In this document: piece after piece, positions 14,011 to 20,939 of the stretch | How positions within the stretch are numbered: the first letter of the stretch is position 1 | Layout: the number at the start of each line of letters is the position of its first letter | Virus record (IMG/VR): IMGVR_UViG_3300028007_000001 | Coordinates: 17,347 to 81,346 of that record | Origin: a virus | Reading direction: 5' to 3' (one strand) | Length of the DNA stretch: 64,000 nt | Notes under the pieces: generated by a model | The model's input: the letters and a program-made list of their open reading frames with translations, nothing else | Told to the model about the DNA's origin: nothing | Database searches by the model: none | Program-made: the position numbers and the translations under genes

Positions 14011-14477
14011 CCATTGCATGGGCACGAATCCGAATTCGGATATTGGGATATAGACCTATGTGAAGTTTCCGAATATCCGAAAAGGAAAGCAGGTCGTCGT
14101 TTTTTGAGGTTGCGGTTGGAGGCTCAGGTAACCATACAGAGTTCGTTCAACATAAGTAGAATGTTTCTCTTTCCTATATAGAGGTATGTGATTCGTGATG
14201 CGTGGTTCGTGATGCGTGAACCAAGGAGGGGCCGAGGCGCAGATACATACAATATGATTCCAATATACATGTATCGGAAAGTTTCTGAAAAACGGCGAGC
14301 ACTGCGTGCTGAGAGAAGTCTTCGTCCAGCAACGGGGGACGTTCTTCCGGCTCGTTTTCCTGGCTCGTTCGAACGTCCGTCTGGTGAGGGGTACTGCGAT
14401 CGGATTTCTTGTCGGGGGTCGGCTCCGGTGTCGTATCAATAGACGTGAGCCAAATGCGGACTGACAAGGAGAGCGGG
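14011..14477 (+). other. AT-richer gap with palindrome and direct repeat
   Basis: About 470 bp lacking a convincing gene. It holds the ATCCGAATTCGGAT palindrome (14028-14041), a 13-bp direct repeat TTCGTGATGCGTG near 14192 and 14206, a TATATAG patch (14175-14181), several TATA-type words and GGAAAGTTTCTG. A 62-codon frame from ATG 14254 after AAGGAGG exists but the spacing is long and I do not call it. The composition drop fits a promoter or replication-control region. Confidence 0.5.
14028..14041. repeat. palindrome ATCCGAATTCGGAT
   Basis: A perfect 14-bp family member just downstream of the second amidoligase cassette, so that the cassette is bracketed by two such palindromes (12034 and 14028). 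Confidence 0.85.
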
Positions 14478-14588
14478 ATGGACGGGAAAGAGTTCGGTAC
14501 GGCGGTGTCGGCGTTGATGATCTTCTGTGCCGTGGCGGGTGCGTTGATCGGCGCTGGGACCGTGGTCGTCGTGTGGATGGCGATGTGA
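14478..14588 (+). CDS. small membrane protein
   Basis: 36 residues with one hydrophobic helix (about 10-33, rich in Ala, Val, Gly). AAGGAG precedes the ATG. Its stop overlaps the next ATG. First gene after the 470-bp gap. Confidence 0.65.
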   Translation: MDGKEFGTAVSALMIFCAVAGALIGAGTVVVVWMAM

Positions 14589-14752
14589 TGAACGGCGTGG
14601 TGCGGTTTCTGCTGACGTTGGCAGCCATGACGGCCATCGACTACGGGATGTTCGGCCTGGAGCCGACTGTGGGGCGTCTGCGCCGGTACTGCGCCGTGGG
14701 AGGCATTCTCTGCCTCGCCATCGTGATCTCGTCTGAGTACGGGTCTTCGTGA
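14588..14752 (+). CDS. small membrane protein
   Basis: 54 residues with two hydrophobic stretches (about 4-22 and 36-48) separated by a short basic loop (GRLRRY). It overlaps neighbours by one to four bases. Unknown function; may pair with the upstream membrane peptide. Confidence 0.6.
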   Translation: MNGVVRFLLTLAAMTAIDYGMFGLEPTVGRLRRYCAVGGILCLAIVISSEYGSS

Positions 14753-15114
14753 TGGCGAGGGCAATTCTGCTGTCGCCCCCGGAACGCTTCTTGCTCGATC
14801 AGTGGGCACGAACTCTCAGGGAGACCTTTGGGCAGCCGTATCTGGTCGGGTCTGTCGTGCGTACTCAAACCGAACGCAGGTATCGGGATGTGGACGTTCG
14901 GATTCTTCTGGAACGAGAGGCATGGCTGTCTCTGGTGTGGTGTGTCGACACTCTGAACGCTGCCATCTCCATCTGGGGTCAGAAGGCAACGGGACTGCCG
15001 ATCGACTTCCAGTTCCAGAGGGCGATCAGGGCGCCCAACGGGATTCGCATTCCTATCGGAATCATTCCTGACCGAAGAGAAGAAAGGGAGTCGGATGCCG
15101 AACTACAAGAGTGA
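14752..15114 (+). CDS. nucleotidyltransferase-like protein
   Basis: About 120 residues (GTG at 14749 or ATG at 14752). LVGSVVRTQTERRYRDVDVR (about 32-51) fits the minimal nucleotidyltransferase signature hG-S...D-x-D, and LPIDFQF (about 81-87) could supply the third carboxylate. Such domains transfer a nucleotide to proteins, small molecules or RNA; partners include HEPN proteins in MNT-HEPN toxin-antitoxin systems, but no HEPN gene is seen nearby. Function inferred from the motif only. Confidence 0.6.
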   Translation: MARAILLSPPERFLLDQWARTLRETFGQPYLVGSVVRTQTERRYRDVDVRILLEREAWLSLVWCVDTLNAAISIWGQKATGLPIDFQFQRAIRAPNGIRIPIGIIPDRREERESDAELQE

Positions 15115-15352
15115 TCTGGTCATGGGGGAAAAGTACCGTGACGCAACGACCGGACTGGAGGGCACTCTCGTCTCCGTCCACTTCTACGAGCACGCCTGCG
15201 AGCGAGCCACGCTTCGGTGGGTCAACGGGAATCGGGAAGTGGTCGAAGCGTCCTTCGATGCTCCCGAACTGATTCGGATCGAGACGGGTCGTGCGGCCCG
15301 TACGTCGAGGCCGGGTGGCCCTCGACGTTCCGAAGGCGGAAGGAACCAATGA
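15095..15352 (+). CDS. small hypothetical protein
   Basis: 85 residues, 20-nt overlap with the previous gene. An SH3-like beta-rich core (EKYRDATTGLEGTLVSVHFY) is followed by a basic Gly/Arg tail. AGAAAGGGAG precedes the ATG. Unknown. Confidence 0.65.
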   Translation: MPNYKSDLVMGEKYRDATTGLEGTLVSVHFYEHACERATLRWVNGNREVVEASFDAPELIRIETGRAARTSRPGGPRRSEGGRNQ

Positions 15353-15543
15353 GACTCTGCGAGAACTGCCTCATGTTCGGGGACGTACGAGAGACCCCGG
15401 TCGGGTACGCCAGCGGGTCACAGCGTGATCCTGTGCAGGCGAGGCTGGAACTGTGCGTGACCTGCCGAGACGCTCTGGTTTCGGGAGAACTCGGAACGTT
15501 TTCAGGAAGGTACACGTCAGAGCGCAACATCAAGCGCCCCTGA
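15349..15543 (+). CDS. small zinc-finger protein
   Basis: 64 residues with CENC (4-7) and CVTC (about 36-39) forming a C-x2-C...C-x2-C site. ATGA overlap with the previous gene. One of several mini zinc proteins of the early region. Confidence 0.68.
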   Translation: MRLCENCLMFGDVRETPVGYASGSQRDPVQARLELCVTCRDALVSGELGTFSGRYTSERNIKRP

Positions 15544-15558
15544 TCGAAAGGAAGAGCC

Positions 15559-15765
15559 ATGCCCACGTCGAACACGCTCTTGGACGGAGAGAGCGTCTTG
15601 AGGGTCGAGTTGCAGCGGCTTCGGACTACTTACTCCACGATCGTTCAGGAGATCGACTCTGTGAAGAGTGAGTTCGTGCGCCTCCAAGAGCAGAAGGGCG
15701 TGCTGGAGTCGAGCATCGCCAACTTGGAGCGTGATATCGAGCGTCTCAAGGAACAATCGCAATGA
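15559..15765 (+). CDS. coiled-coil protein
   Basis: 68 residues, almost entirely heptad-patterned (EFVRLQEQKGVLESSIANLE and onward). GAAAGGAAG precedes the ATG. Probably dimerises. Role unknown. Confidence 0.68.
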   Translation: MPTSNTLLDGESVLRVELQRLRTTYSTIVQEIDSVKSEFVRLQEQKGVLESSIANLERDIERLKEQSQ

Positions 15766-15911
15766 TTCTGGTGGGGGTGTGCCTCGGGGTGTCGACGTTG
15801 TGTGCTGTCGCCGCCATCTTCTACTTCTTCGATGGCGACAAGGGATCTGCCATGATCTCGTCGTACGTGGGTGCGTCGTGGCTCATGGTGGCGCTGGGAG
15901 TGAAGCGATGA
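15762..15911 (+). CDS. small membrane protein
   Basis: 49 residues with two hydrophobic segments (about 2-22 and 31-45) separated by FDGDKGS. ATGA overlaps at both ends. Unknown. Confidence 0.65.
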   Translation: MILVGVCLGVSTLCAVAAIFYFFDGDKGSAMISSYVGASWLMVALGVKR

Positions 15912-16357
15912 CGATGAACGGAAGTCTTCTGAAGCCGGAACTGGTGATGGTCTCGATGGGGCCTCTGCATCTCATGGCGGCGACCAACTCCACCTTTGGC
16001 GAGATGCTCCCCCAGGGAGACTGGCTTCGCCTCGACGTGAACACCGGAGTCCACCATCTTCCGCAGATGTACCGGGAGACGGAAGTGGTTCCGTTCGACA
16101 CTGTGCGTCTGGAAGACCACGGCTTCTGCCACGAATGCAGCGGGTTCGGGCTGACGAGGCTCTTCGCCATGTTCACCGTCGACACCGCCCTCGACGGCCA
16201 GCACGGCACTGTCTGCACCACGTGCAACGGCACCGGGCGCCCCGGAGTCAGGATCGAGACGGTTCGGTTCGGGGGCAAGACCGAAATCCGAATGAAGTGG
16301 AAGGAGCGCCTGAAGGTGCTCCCCTGCCATGACTGCGCCTCGTCGTTCGGCGGCTGA
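15908..16357 (+). CDS. DnaJ-type zinc-motif protein
   Basis: 149 residues. CHECSGFG (about 76-83), CTTCNGTG (about 102-109) and CHDC near residue 140 resemble DnaJ cysteine-rich repeats without a J domain. The N-terminal 70 residues are beta-rich (LVMVSMGPLHLMAATNSTF). It overlaps the WhiB start by 29 nt. Unknown. Confidence 0.68.
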   Translation: MTMNGSLLKPELVMVSMGPLHLMAATNSTFGEMLPQGDWLRLDVNTGVHHLPQMYRETEVVPFDTVRLEDHGFCHECSGFGLTRLFAMFTVDTALDGQHGTVCTTCNGTGRPGVRIETVRFGGKTEIRMKWKERLKVLPCHDCASSFGG

Positions 16358-16649
16358 CGTGGACTGGCTCGACCAGGCCGTCTGCAAGGGCAGAACGAGA
16401 CTCTTCTTTGCGCCTCCTGGCGAGGGCACGGTGATGAAGCGTCTCCGTGAAGACGCCGCTCGGAAAGTTTGCCAAACGTGTCCGGTGATGTTGACGTGCC
16501 GACAGCACGCACGAGACCACCAGGAGTACGGCTTCTGGGGAGGCGAGTCTGAGGACGAGCGGGCGCTGAACGGCTACCTGTCTTGGCAGGCGTTCACAGG
16601 CACGAAGCGTCGGAAGATGAAGAAGATCCTCCAAGGAGCCGAATCGTGA
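16329..16649 (+). CDS. whiB: WhiB-like iron-sulfur regulator (copy 1)
   Basis: 106 residues from ATG 16329 (a shorter GTG start at 16360 is possible). One Cys in QAVCKG (about 19), then CQTC (about 48-51) and a fourth Cys in LTCRQH give the 4Fe-4S ligand set; YGFWGG (about 67-72) is the family turn, followed by a basic C-terminus. WhiB proteins bind the host sigma factor SigA and alter transcription, and are confined to Actinobacteria and their phages. A second, different copy lies at 54101-54688. Confidence 0.88.
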   Translation: MTAPRRSAADVDWLDQAVCKGRTRLFFAPPGEGTVMKRLREDAARKVCQTCPVMLTCRQHARDHQEYGFWGGESEDERALNGYLSWQAFTGTKRRKMKKILQGAES

Positions 16650-17173
16650 GCGGAGAGACAACCCTGGTTGTGGCATACCTATGTATGTTGGTGATTCTTC
16701 CCATAGCCGGGTATGCAGTGGCGGTGTACCGCAGGAGAAAGTTTCGAAAGAAGATCCTCTCCGCAGGACGGATGATCGTCAACTCTGGACTGAGGCTTGC
16801 CTTTGCTGGTATCGGCGCCGCTGCCATCAAGGCGGCTCAGGAATTCGAAGAGGCTCTTGTGCGAGTCAGTAGGGAGTTGAGCGCCAAGCCCAGAGTCTTT
16901 CTGATTGCGTGCAACCACTTTGAGTTCTACGCCTGGTGCAGACATGTGGATCTCAACCCCAACGATGTGACGTGCCTGATCACGATGGAGCACGCCTTCC
17001 GGTACCAGTTCACACACATGGACGAGTTTTGGGAAACGCACCGGGCGTGGTTCCACAACCCCGACTACCACGACATCGTTGACAGAATCCGAATGTTCTC
17101 TCCTGACGCCAAGATCCATCGAAGGTTGGACGAGCGTGTCGAGGTCGAGGGTCCGCTGAAGGAGTTGTGGTGA
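16646..17173 (+). CDS. membrane-anchored hypothetical protein
   Basis: 175 residues from GTG 16646 after AAGGAG. One N-terminal transmembrane helix (about 5-27) is followed by a basic stop-transfer segment (YRRRKFRKK). The soluble part includes KPRVFLIACNHFEFYAWC, a strand-helix pattern, and HIDV-like acidic segments later. The start overlaps the WhiB stop. Unknown function. Confidence 0.7.
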   Translation: MSGETTLVVAYLCMLVILPIAGYAVAVYRRRKFRKKILSAGRMIVNSGLRLAFAGIGAAAIKAAQEFEEALVRVSRELSAKPRVFLIACNHFEFYAWCRHVDLNPNDVTCLITMEHAFRYQFTHMDEFWETHRAWFHNPDYHDIVDRIRMFSPDAKIHRRLDERVEVEGPLKELW

Positions 17174-17364
17174 ACGACGACGAGAGAGTGACCATCACGC
17201 TTTCTGTTCATCCGGGCGACATCCCCCGGATGAAGAAGTCGCTGGAGGCGTCAGCCCAAAAGGCGTTCGTCTACTACGCCAAGGGTCAGAAGCAGCGGTG
17301 GCTGAGCATCGCTACTCGATTCACCGACTACGTTCGTCAACTTTCCGATCAGGAGAGGTCGTGA
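17170..17364 (+). CDS. small hypothetical protein
   Basis: 64 residues from GTG 17170 (GTGA overlap). Beta-strand start (RVTITLSVHPGD) then a basic helix with aromatic residues. Coupled to the next gene. Unknown. Confidence 0.62.
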   Translation: MNDDERVTITLSVHPGDIPRMKKSLEASAQKAFVYYAKGQKQRWLSIATRFTDYVRQLSDQERS

Positions 17365-17528
17365 AGGAAATCATTCTGAAGTGGGCTGAGGCCATCGTCC
17401 GGAAGTTCAAGCCTCGTTCTGGCGAGGCGTGGACGTGTCCTCGATGCCGACACAACATCTCAGCGAAGGCCAACTATTGCCCGATTGACGGGACGAAGCG
17501 CCAGGAGAAGACGAATGACCAAGTGTGA
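17361..17528 (+). CDS. small zinc-ribbon protein
   Basis: 55 residues, GTG after AGGAGAGG. A basic helix precedes a ribbon: CPRC (about 27-30) and C in NYCPIDG near 41. Probably a nucleic-acid or protein-binding mini ribbon. Confidence 0.65.
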   Translation: MKEIILKWAEAIVRKFKPRSGEAWTCPRCRHNISAKANYCPIDGTKRQEKTNDQV

Positions 17529-17658
17529 GAACTGCCTCCACCCAGAGGCGCTGCACGACAAGGACGGCAAGTGCCTCGTCCTCCGAGACTCCTACTCTCG
17601 GAAACTTTGCGTTTGCATCGGCCTCAAGGTCGGCGCCCCCACCGGGAGGTCGACGTGA
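17515..17658 (+). CDS. small cysteine-containing protein
   Basis: 47 residues with CENC (4-7), one Cys near residue 20 and CVC (32-34). CCAGGAGAAG precedes the ATG. It overlaps both neighbours. Unknown. Confidence 0.6.
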   Translation: MTKCENCLHPEALHDKDGKCLVLRDSYSRKLCVCIGLKVGAPTGRST

Positions 17659-17927
17659 GTCTGTTCGGGAGGCAGTTCGCTCGCAGGGTCGAGCAGCACA
17701 CAGAACATGCGAGAGAGCGGTTCCCAGACAGCATCCACGAAGACCTTGCTCAGTGGATCTCGGCAATCACAGAGGAAGTTGGGAAACTCGCCAGAGCAAA
17801 CAACAAACTTCTGATCGCCCGAGACTTGGGAGTTCGTCAGCAGTGGACTGAAGAGGTTCGGCATCGCTGCCTTACCATTGCGTCCCTCGTCCGGAGACTC
17901 GCAGAACATGCGTCTCGGGTCGACTAA
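17655..17927 (+). CDS. MazG-like helical protein
   Basis: 90 residues from GTG 17655. Helical throughout; ITEEVGKLARANN (about 37-49) and WTEEVRHRCLTIASLVRRLAEH (from about 65) resemble the E-E-x-G-E and D/E-x2-D helices of all-alpha NTP pyrophosphohydrolases. The second metal-binding acidic residues are poorly preserved, so activity is doubtful. A clearer MazG-like gene lies at 61347-61718. Confidence 0.5.
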   Translation: MSLFGRQFARRVEQHTEHARERFPDSIHEDLAQWISAITEEVGKLARANNKLLIARDLGVRQQWTEEVRHRCLTIASLVRRLAEHASRVD

Positions 17928-17938
17928 CATAGGGAGGT

Positions 17939-18460
17939 ATGTCAGACGAAGAGATCTGGCAATACAGAGGGCTGGTCTACGCAGTAGCCCGCAAGATCAT
18001 TGCCAGCCATCGAGCGAACGTCGACTTCGATGATCTTCTCGATGAAGGGCAAGTGCTGCTGCTTGAGGTTGGGCGAAGGTGGGATCCCGACAGGGGGATC
18101 GACTTCACTCCGTACGTGATCTACCACCTTCGGTTCCGGATGATCGACTACATCCGAACCTTGACGGGCCGCAATAGAGAAAAGTTCCACTTGAGGCGCC
18201 CGAAGGCCACAGACCCTCACTACTACAAGTTCGAAAGACTCCGGTTCGAAGAGGGAGGCTTCTCTGAGATCGAAGAGAAGGACTTCGTTCGGAGTCTTTT
18301 CGAAAATCCCATCTTCGACCACCAAGAGCGCCACGTGATGCACTTGTTCATGGAGGGCATGAACCACCGGAGGGTGGGAGAGGCTCTGGGGGTATCGGAG
18401 TCGAGAGTCTCTCAGATCTTGAAGTCGATCAGACAGAAAGTTTCCTATATCCAGGCGTAG
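17939..18460 (+). CDS. RNA polymerase sigma factor
   Basis: 173 residues, ATG after ACATAGGGAGG. LVYAVARKI and VDFDDLLDEGQVLLLEVGRRWDP (about 12-50) match sigma region 2.1-2.2, with aromatic DFTPYVIYHLRFRMIDYIR as 2.3-2.4. The C-terminus NHRRVGEALGVSESRVSQIL is a region 4 helix-turn-helix. Compact two-domain sigma factors redirect host RNA polymerase. Its place at the end of the early region, before the virion genes, suits control of late transcription, perhaps through the TACGTA motifs upstream of late genes (inference). Confidence 0.85.
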   Translation: MSDEEIWQYRGLVYAVARKIIASHRANVDFDDLLDEGQVLLLEVGRRWDPDRGIDFTPYVIYHLRFRMIDYIRTLTGRNREKFHLRRPKATDPHYYKFERLRFEEGGFSEIEEKDFVRSLFENPIFDHQERHVMHLFMEGMNHRRVGEALGVSESRVSQILKSIRQKVSYIQA

Positions 18461-18478
18461 ATTCCAAGGAGAACGAAC

Positions 18479-19270
18479 ATGCCTGACATCGAGTTCCTGC
18501 TTCACCCGCATTGGTCCGGAGTGGCTCCCGAGCCTGAGCCAGCGGCCAAGTACCTCCCGTCTTGGTACCGGGAACTTGAGATGGAGTTCATGTCTGTCAA
18601 CGCAGACGGCGCTCCCATGCCTGACCGCACACTGAGGCGCTGTATGCCGTTCCTCGACGCTATGCAGATGGGATACGTGCTCAGACTCCCGTCGAGGGTC
18701 TACGTCCAGGCGACCGACAACACCGTCCAGTTCTCCTGGGGTTCCATTCGATGGGGTTTGGTCGACAAGCACGACGATCGCCAGTTCGAAGGATCCAACT
18801 GGGGAGATTTCGGAATCTTCAAGTGGGTCCAGCCTTGGTTCGTCAAGACTCCGCCTGGCTACTCAGTGGCCTTCCTGCCTTTGCTGAACCGCCATCCTTA
18901 CGACGCTCTCTACTACCCCGGCGCTCAGTCGGACTCGGGGGAGATCTCCAAGACGGCGCTGTTCGAATGCCTCGCAGGAGTGGTGGAGACGGACACGTAC
19001 CCGGCGATGGTGAACTTTCCGTTCCGGTGGTTGCGTCCGAACTGGTCCGGATGGATCAACCAGGGAGAGCCTCTGGTTCAGGTGTTCCCGTTCAGGCGTG
19101 AGGACTGGGGTATGTCGATCGGAGAGGCCACCCAAGACGACTTGAAGGCCGACTACATGGTCTCGGTAGGCGCACAAGCCACCGAGAACTACTACAAGGG
19201 CCAGTTCAGGCGTCGGAAGTCTTGGAATCGTCGCTCTCCAGAGGGTTCTGATCAAGGATCGGACGTATAA
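18479..19270 (+). CDS. phage protein of unknown function
   Basis: 263 residues, ATG after CCAAGGAG. It has an IEFLLHPHW start, AAKYLPSWYRELE (about 22-34) and several Trp/Pro-rich blocks; the pattern of an early P-A-x2-x-P-x-W-Y segment recalls phage proteins of unknown function found in diverse tailed phages. No catalytic motif is evident. Last gene of the early operon; the C-terminal 30 residues are basic and serine-rich. Confidence 0.65.
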   Translation: MPDIEFLLHPHWSGVAPEPEPAAKYLPSWYRELEMEFMSVNADGAPMPDRTLRRCMPFLDAMQMGYVLRLPSRVYVQATDNTVQFSWGSIRWGLVDKHDDRQFEGSNWGDFGIFKWVQPWFVKTPPGYSVAFLPLLNRHPYDALYYPGAQSDSGEISKTALFECLAGVVETDTYPAMVNFPFRWLRPNWSGWINQGEPLVQVFPFRREDWGMSIGEATQDDLKADYMVSVGAQATENYYKGQFRRRKSWNRRSPEGSDQGSDV

Positions 19271-19513
19271 TCCGGAAAATTTCCGATTTTAGAGCGGGAT
19301 TTCGGGAAAATTTCTGGTTTCAGAGGGGTTCTGTAGGGTCTGAGAGGGCCGCTATCGAGTCACTACCCCGTCGCTAGGGCGGTACTCGCTTACTTACTAG
19401 GGCGGTGCTCCCACTTTCACGATTCTGGGATGGCAAGCCTCTGACCTGCACCTTTGCGTCACTGGGCCTGTAAGAAGTCCCCAGAATCCGAAAAATCTTC
19501 CTGTGCTGAGCAC
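19271..19513 (+). other. intergenic gap, direct repeat CTAGGGCGGT
   Basis: About 240 bp without a gene. It has two CTAGGGCGGTNCTC copies (near 19373 and 19399), two AAAATTTC words with TTTCGG, and no clear hairpin terminator. Probably the boundary between early and structural transcription. Confidence 0.5.
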
Positions 19514-19542
19514 TTGGCTGCGGTCACACAAGGTGGTACCCT
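19514..19542 (+). promoter_or_regulatory. promoter of RHH regulator gene
   Basis: TTGGCT (19514-19519), 17-nt spacer, TACCCT (19537-19542). The ATG at 19550 lies 7 nt after the -10 with no ribosome binding site, so a leaderless mRNA is likely. Confidence 0.65.
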
Positions 19543-19549
19543 GTAACAC

Positions 19550-19804
19550 ATGCCAGACAGAAACCGAAACAACCGACACGTCAGCGTCCGAATGCCGGAA
19601 GACCTGTACGCCGCCATCAAGGAGGTAGCAGACGAGCACAAAGTTTCTGTTGGTTGGGCGATCCGGAGTGCTCTAGAGAACGCCTTCATGGGTAACAACA
19701 GGCCACGAAGAACCGAAAGGCCAGCGAGTACCCGGATCACCAACAGCGCAGATACCAGTGGCGCTGCAAACTTTCTGCAAGCGCATAACTCGGGAGGCAT
19801 GTGA
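19550..19804 (+). CDS. ribbon-helix-helix DNA-binding protein
   Basis: 84 residues. RHVSVRMPEDLYAAIKEVAD (about 9-28), then a turn and a helix (SVGWAIRSALENAF), is the MetJ/Arc/CopG fold: one beta strand for dimer and major-groove contact followed by two helices. The tail is basic and disordered. Such proteins bind short palindromes. It is a reasonable candidate for one of the repeated palindromic sites, by analogy only. Confidence 0.8.
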   Translation: MPDRNRNNRHVSVRMPEDLYAAIKEVADEHKVSVGWAIRSALENAFMGNNRPRRTERPASTRITNSADTSGAANFLQAHNSGGM

Positions 19805-19995
19805 TGGCAGTGACAGAAGTTTCCGCTTCGGAGGTCAGCGTGGGAGACAAGATCGTCTTCCCGTCGTCTCGCACTCCGAAGGAGGTCGAGTCTGTCGTCA
19901 TGTCGGACGACTCCACCGTCACTCTCGTATCGGACTCAGGACAGACACGGTGGAAGGTGCCCGCAGACTTCACCGTGAAGAAGGAGGAAGCGTGA
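19804..19995 (+). CDS. small hypothetical protein
   Basis: 63 residues from ATG 19804 (GTG 19801 also possible). SVGDKIVFPS and the alternating strands that follow look like a small SH3-like barrel. CGGGAGG precedes. Coupled to the next gene. Confidence 0.62.
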   Translation: MAVTEVSASEVSVGDKIVFPSSRTPKEVESVVMSDDSTVTLVSDSGQTRWKVPADFTVKKEEA

Positions 19996-20285
19996 CCACC
20001 AGCGACACTGACTTGATGGCGTGGGCCAGCGAGTGGGCCGACAAGTACGACCAGGGATGGGACGAACCCTCTCTGGAGAAGTTGACAGGCCAGACGGTCA
20101 GCGTCACCCATCCTGACAAGAGGCACGGCTACGAGATCAAGGTGGTGGGGTACGGCGCCATCACGATCCAGGTGGGCGAAAGCCCTGTGAAGCAATACTG
20201 CCTGGTCTCCGACGAGGGCCGGATGTACCCCATCATGGCTGGCGTCGAGATCGAAGTGGTTGCCAAGGAGGGCGACTCGGGTTAG
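19992..20285 (+). CDS. hypothetical protein
   Basis: 97 residues, GTG after AAGGAGGAAGC. A helical Trp-rich N-terminus (LMAWASEWADKY) precedes a beta-rich C-terminal domain. It precedes a terminator. Unknown. Confidence 0.65.
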   Translation: MTTSDTDLMAWASEWADKYDQGWDEPSLEKLTGQTVSVTHPDKRHGYEIKVVGYGAITIQVGESPVKQYCLVSDEGRMYPIMAGVEIEVVAKEGDSG

Positions 20286-20338
20286 AGTCGCCCTGCGTGT
20301 GCGACACCCCAAGTTGGCTGCTCGGGGAACGTGGCAGC

Positions 20339-20372
20339 GAGAAAGGCCCTGGCTTCGGTCGGGGCCTTTCTC
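20339..20372 (+). terminator. terminator hairpin before head genes
   Basis: GAGAAAGGCCC (20339-20349) pairs with GGGCCTTTCTC (20362-20372), 11 perfect pairs, 12-nt loop. A weaker stem GTCGC/GCGAC lies at 20287-20304. Separates the RHH unit from the head genes. Confidence 0.75.
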
Positions 20373-20405
20373 ATTCCTATCCTCTCGGTGTGCGTACCAT
20401 AGGTC

Positions 20406-20419
20406 TGTACGTACATAGG
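20406..20419 (+). promoter_or_regulatory. late TACGTA motif upstream of head genes
   Basis: TGTACGTACATAGG, one of several TACGTA/ACATAGG motifs at the starts of late gene blocks. Proposed as a late promoter element because it is first after the terminator; no sigma-70 consensus is visible here. Confidence 0.4.
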
Positions 20420-20428
20420 AGCGGTGCT

Positions 20429-20614
20429 GTGCGGTCTCCTGTCGAGAAGGTTCTCAGAGAACTTTGCGATTCGGTGGAAGAAAACGTTCCTCTCTCGGGT
20501 CGCAACGCCAAACTGGAAACTGCCATCGGCCAGGCCCGCAAGACGCTCTTGACTCTTCAGGAGGATCGGGATGGCCGTACTGGCGATCAACAAACTGGAA
20601 CTCGCCGGGGTTGA
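20429..20614 (+). CDS. small helical protein before head genes
   Basis: 61 residues from GTG 20429 after AGGAGCG. An amphipathic N-terminal helix is followed by a polar tail (DRDGRTGDQQTG). It overlaps the next start by 44 nt. Unknown; length and helicity would fit a small assembly factor. Confidence 0.5.
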   Translation: MRSPVEKVLRELCDSVEENVPLSGRNAKLETAIGQARKTLLTLQEDRDGRTGDQQTGTRRG

Positions 20615-20927
20615 CCCGGACGCCCTTCTGGTGGCAGCCGCCGCTGGAGGCGACACGGTTCCCAACCAGAACGATCGGGTCTTCGTTCTTGTCCGCAACG
20701 GCGGGGCTGGCCCCGTCACCGTGACGGTCAACGACGTGCGATCGAGCGGACCCGAAGGCGCTGCGGCCTTCAACCCGGACGTTCAGATCAGCGTCCCTGC
20801 TGGCGCCGACCGCTTCATCGGGGTCTTCGACCCCAACCGCTTCAACAACGACGTGGGCCACGTCGAGTTGACATACTCCGACGTGACCAGCGTGCAGGTC
20901 GCCGCTTTCGCTGCCACCCGTCGATAG
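20571..20927 (+). CDS. small beta-rich virion protein
   Basis: 118 residues, ATG after CAGGAGGATCGGG. Dense Val/Asn/Gly with beta patterning (NDRVFVLVRNGGAGPVTVTV) suggests an immunoglobulin-like or decoration domain. It directly precedes the terminase gene, where actinophages often place such proteins. Exact role unknown. Confidence 0.6.
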   Translation: MAVLAINKLELAGVDPDALLVAAAAGGDTVPNQNDRVFVLVRNGGAGPVTVTVNDVRSSGPEGAAAFNPDVQISVPAGADRFIGVFDPNRFNNDVGHVELTYSDVTSVQVAAFAATRR

Positions 20928-20939
20928 AGAACCAGAGCC

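Noticed and set aside
14056-14637. 193-codon leftward frame in the AT-rich gap
   Set aside because: Pro/Arg/Ser-rich antisense sequence that crosses real small genes at 14478 and 14588.
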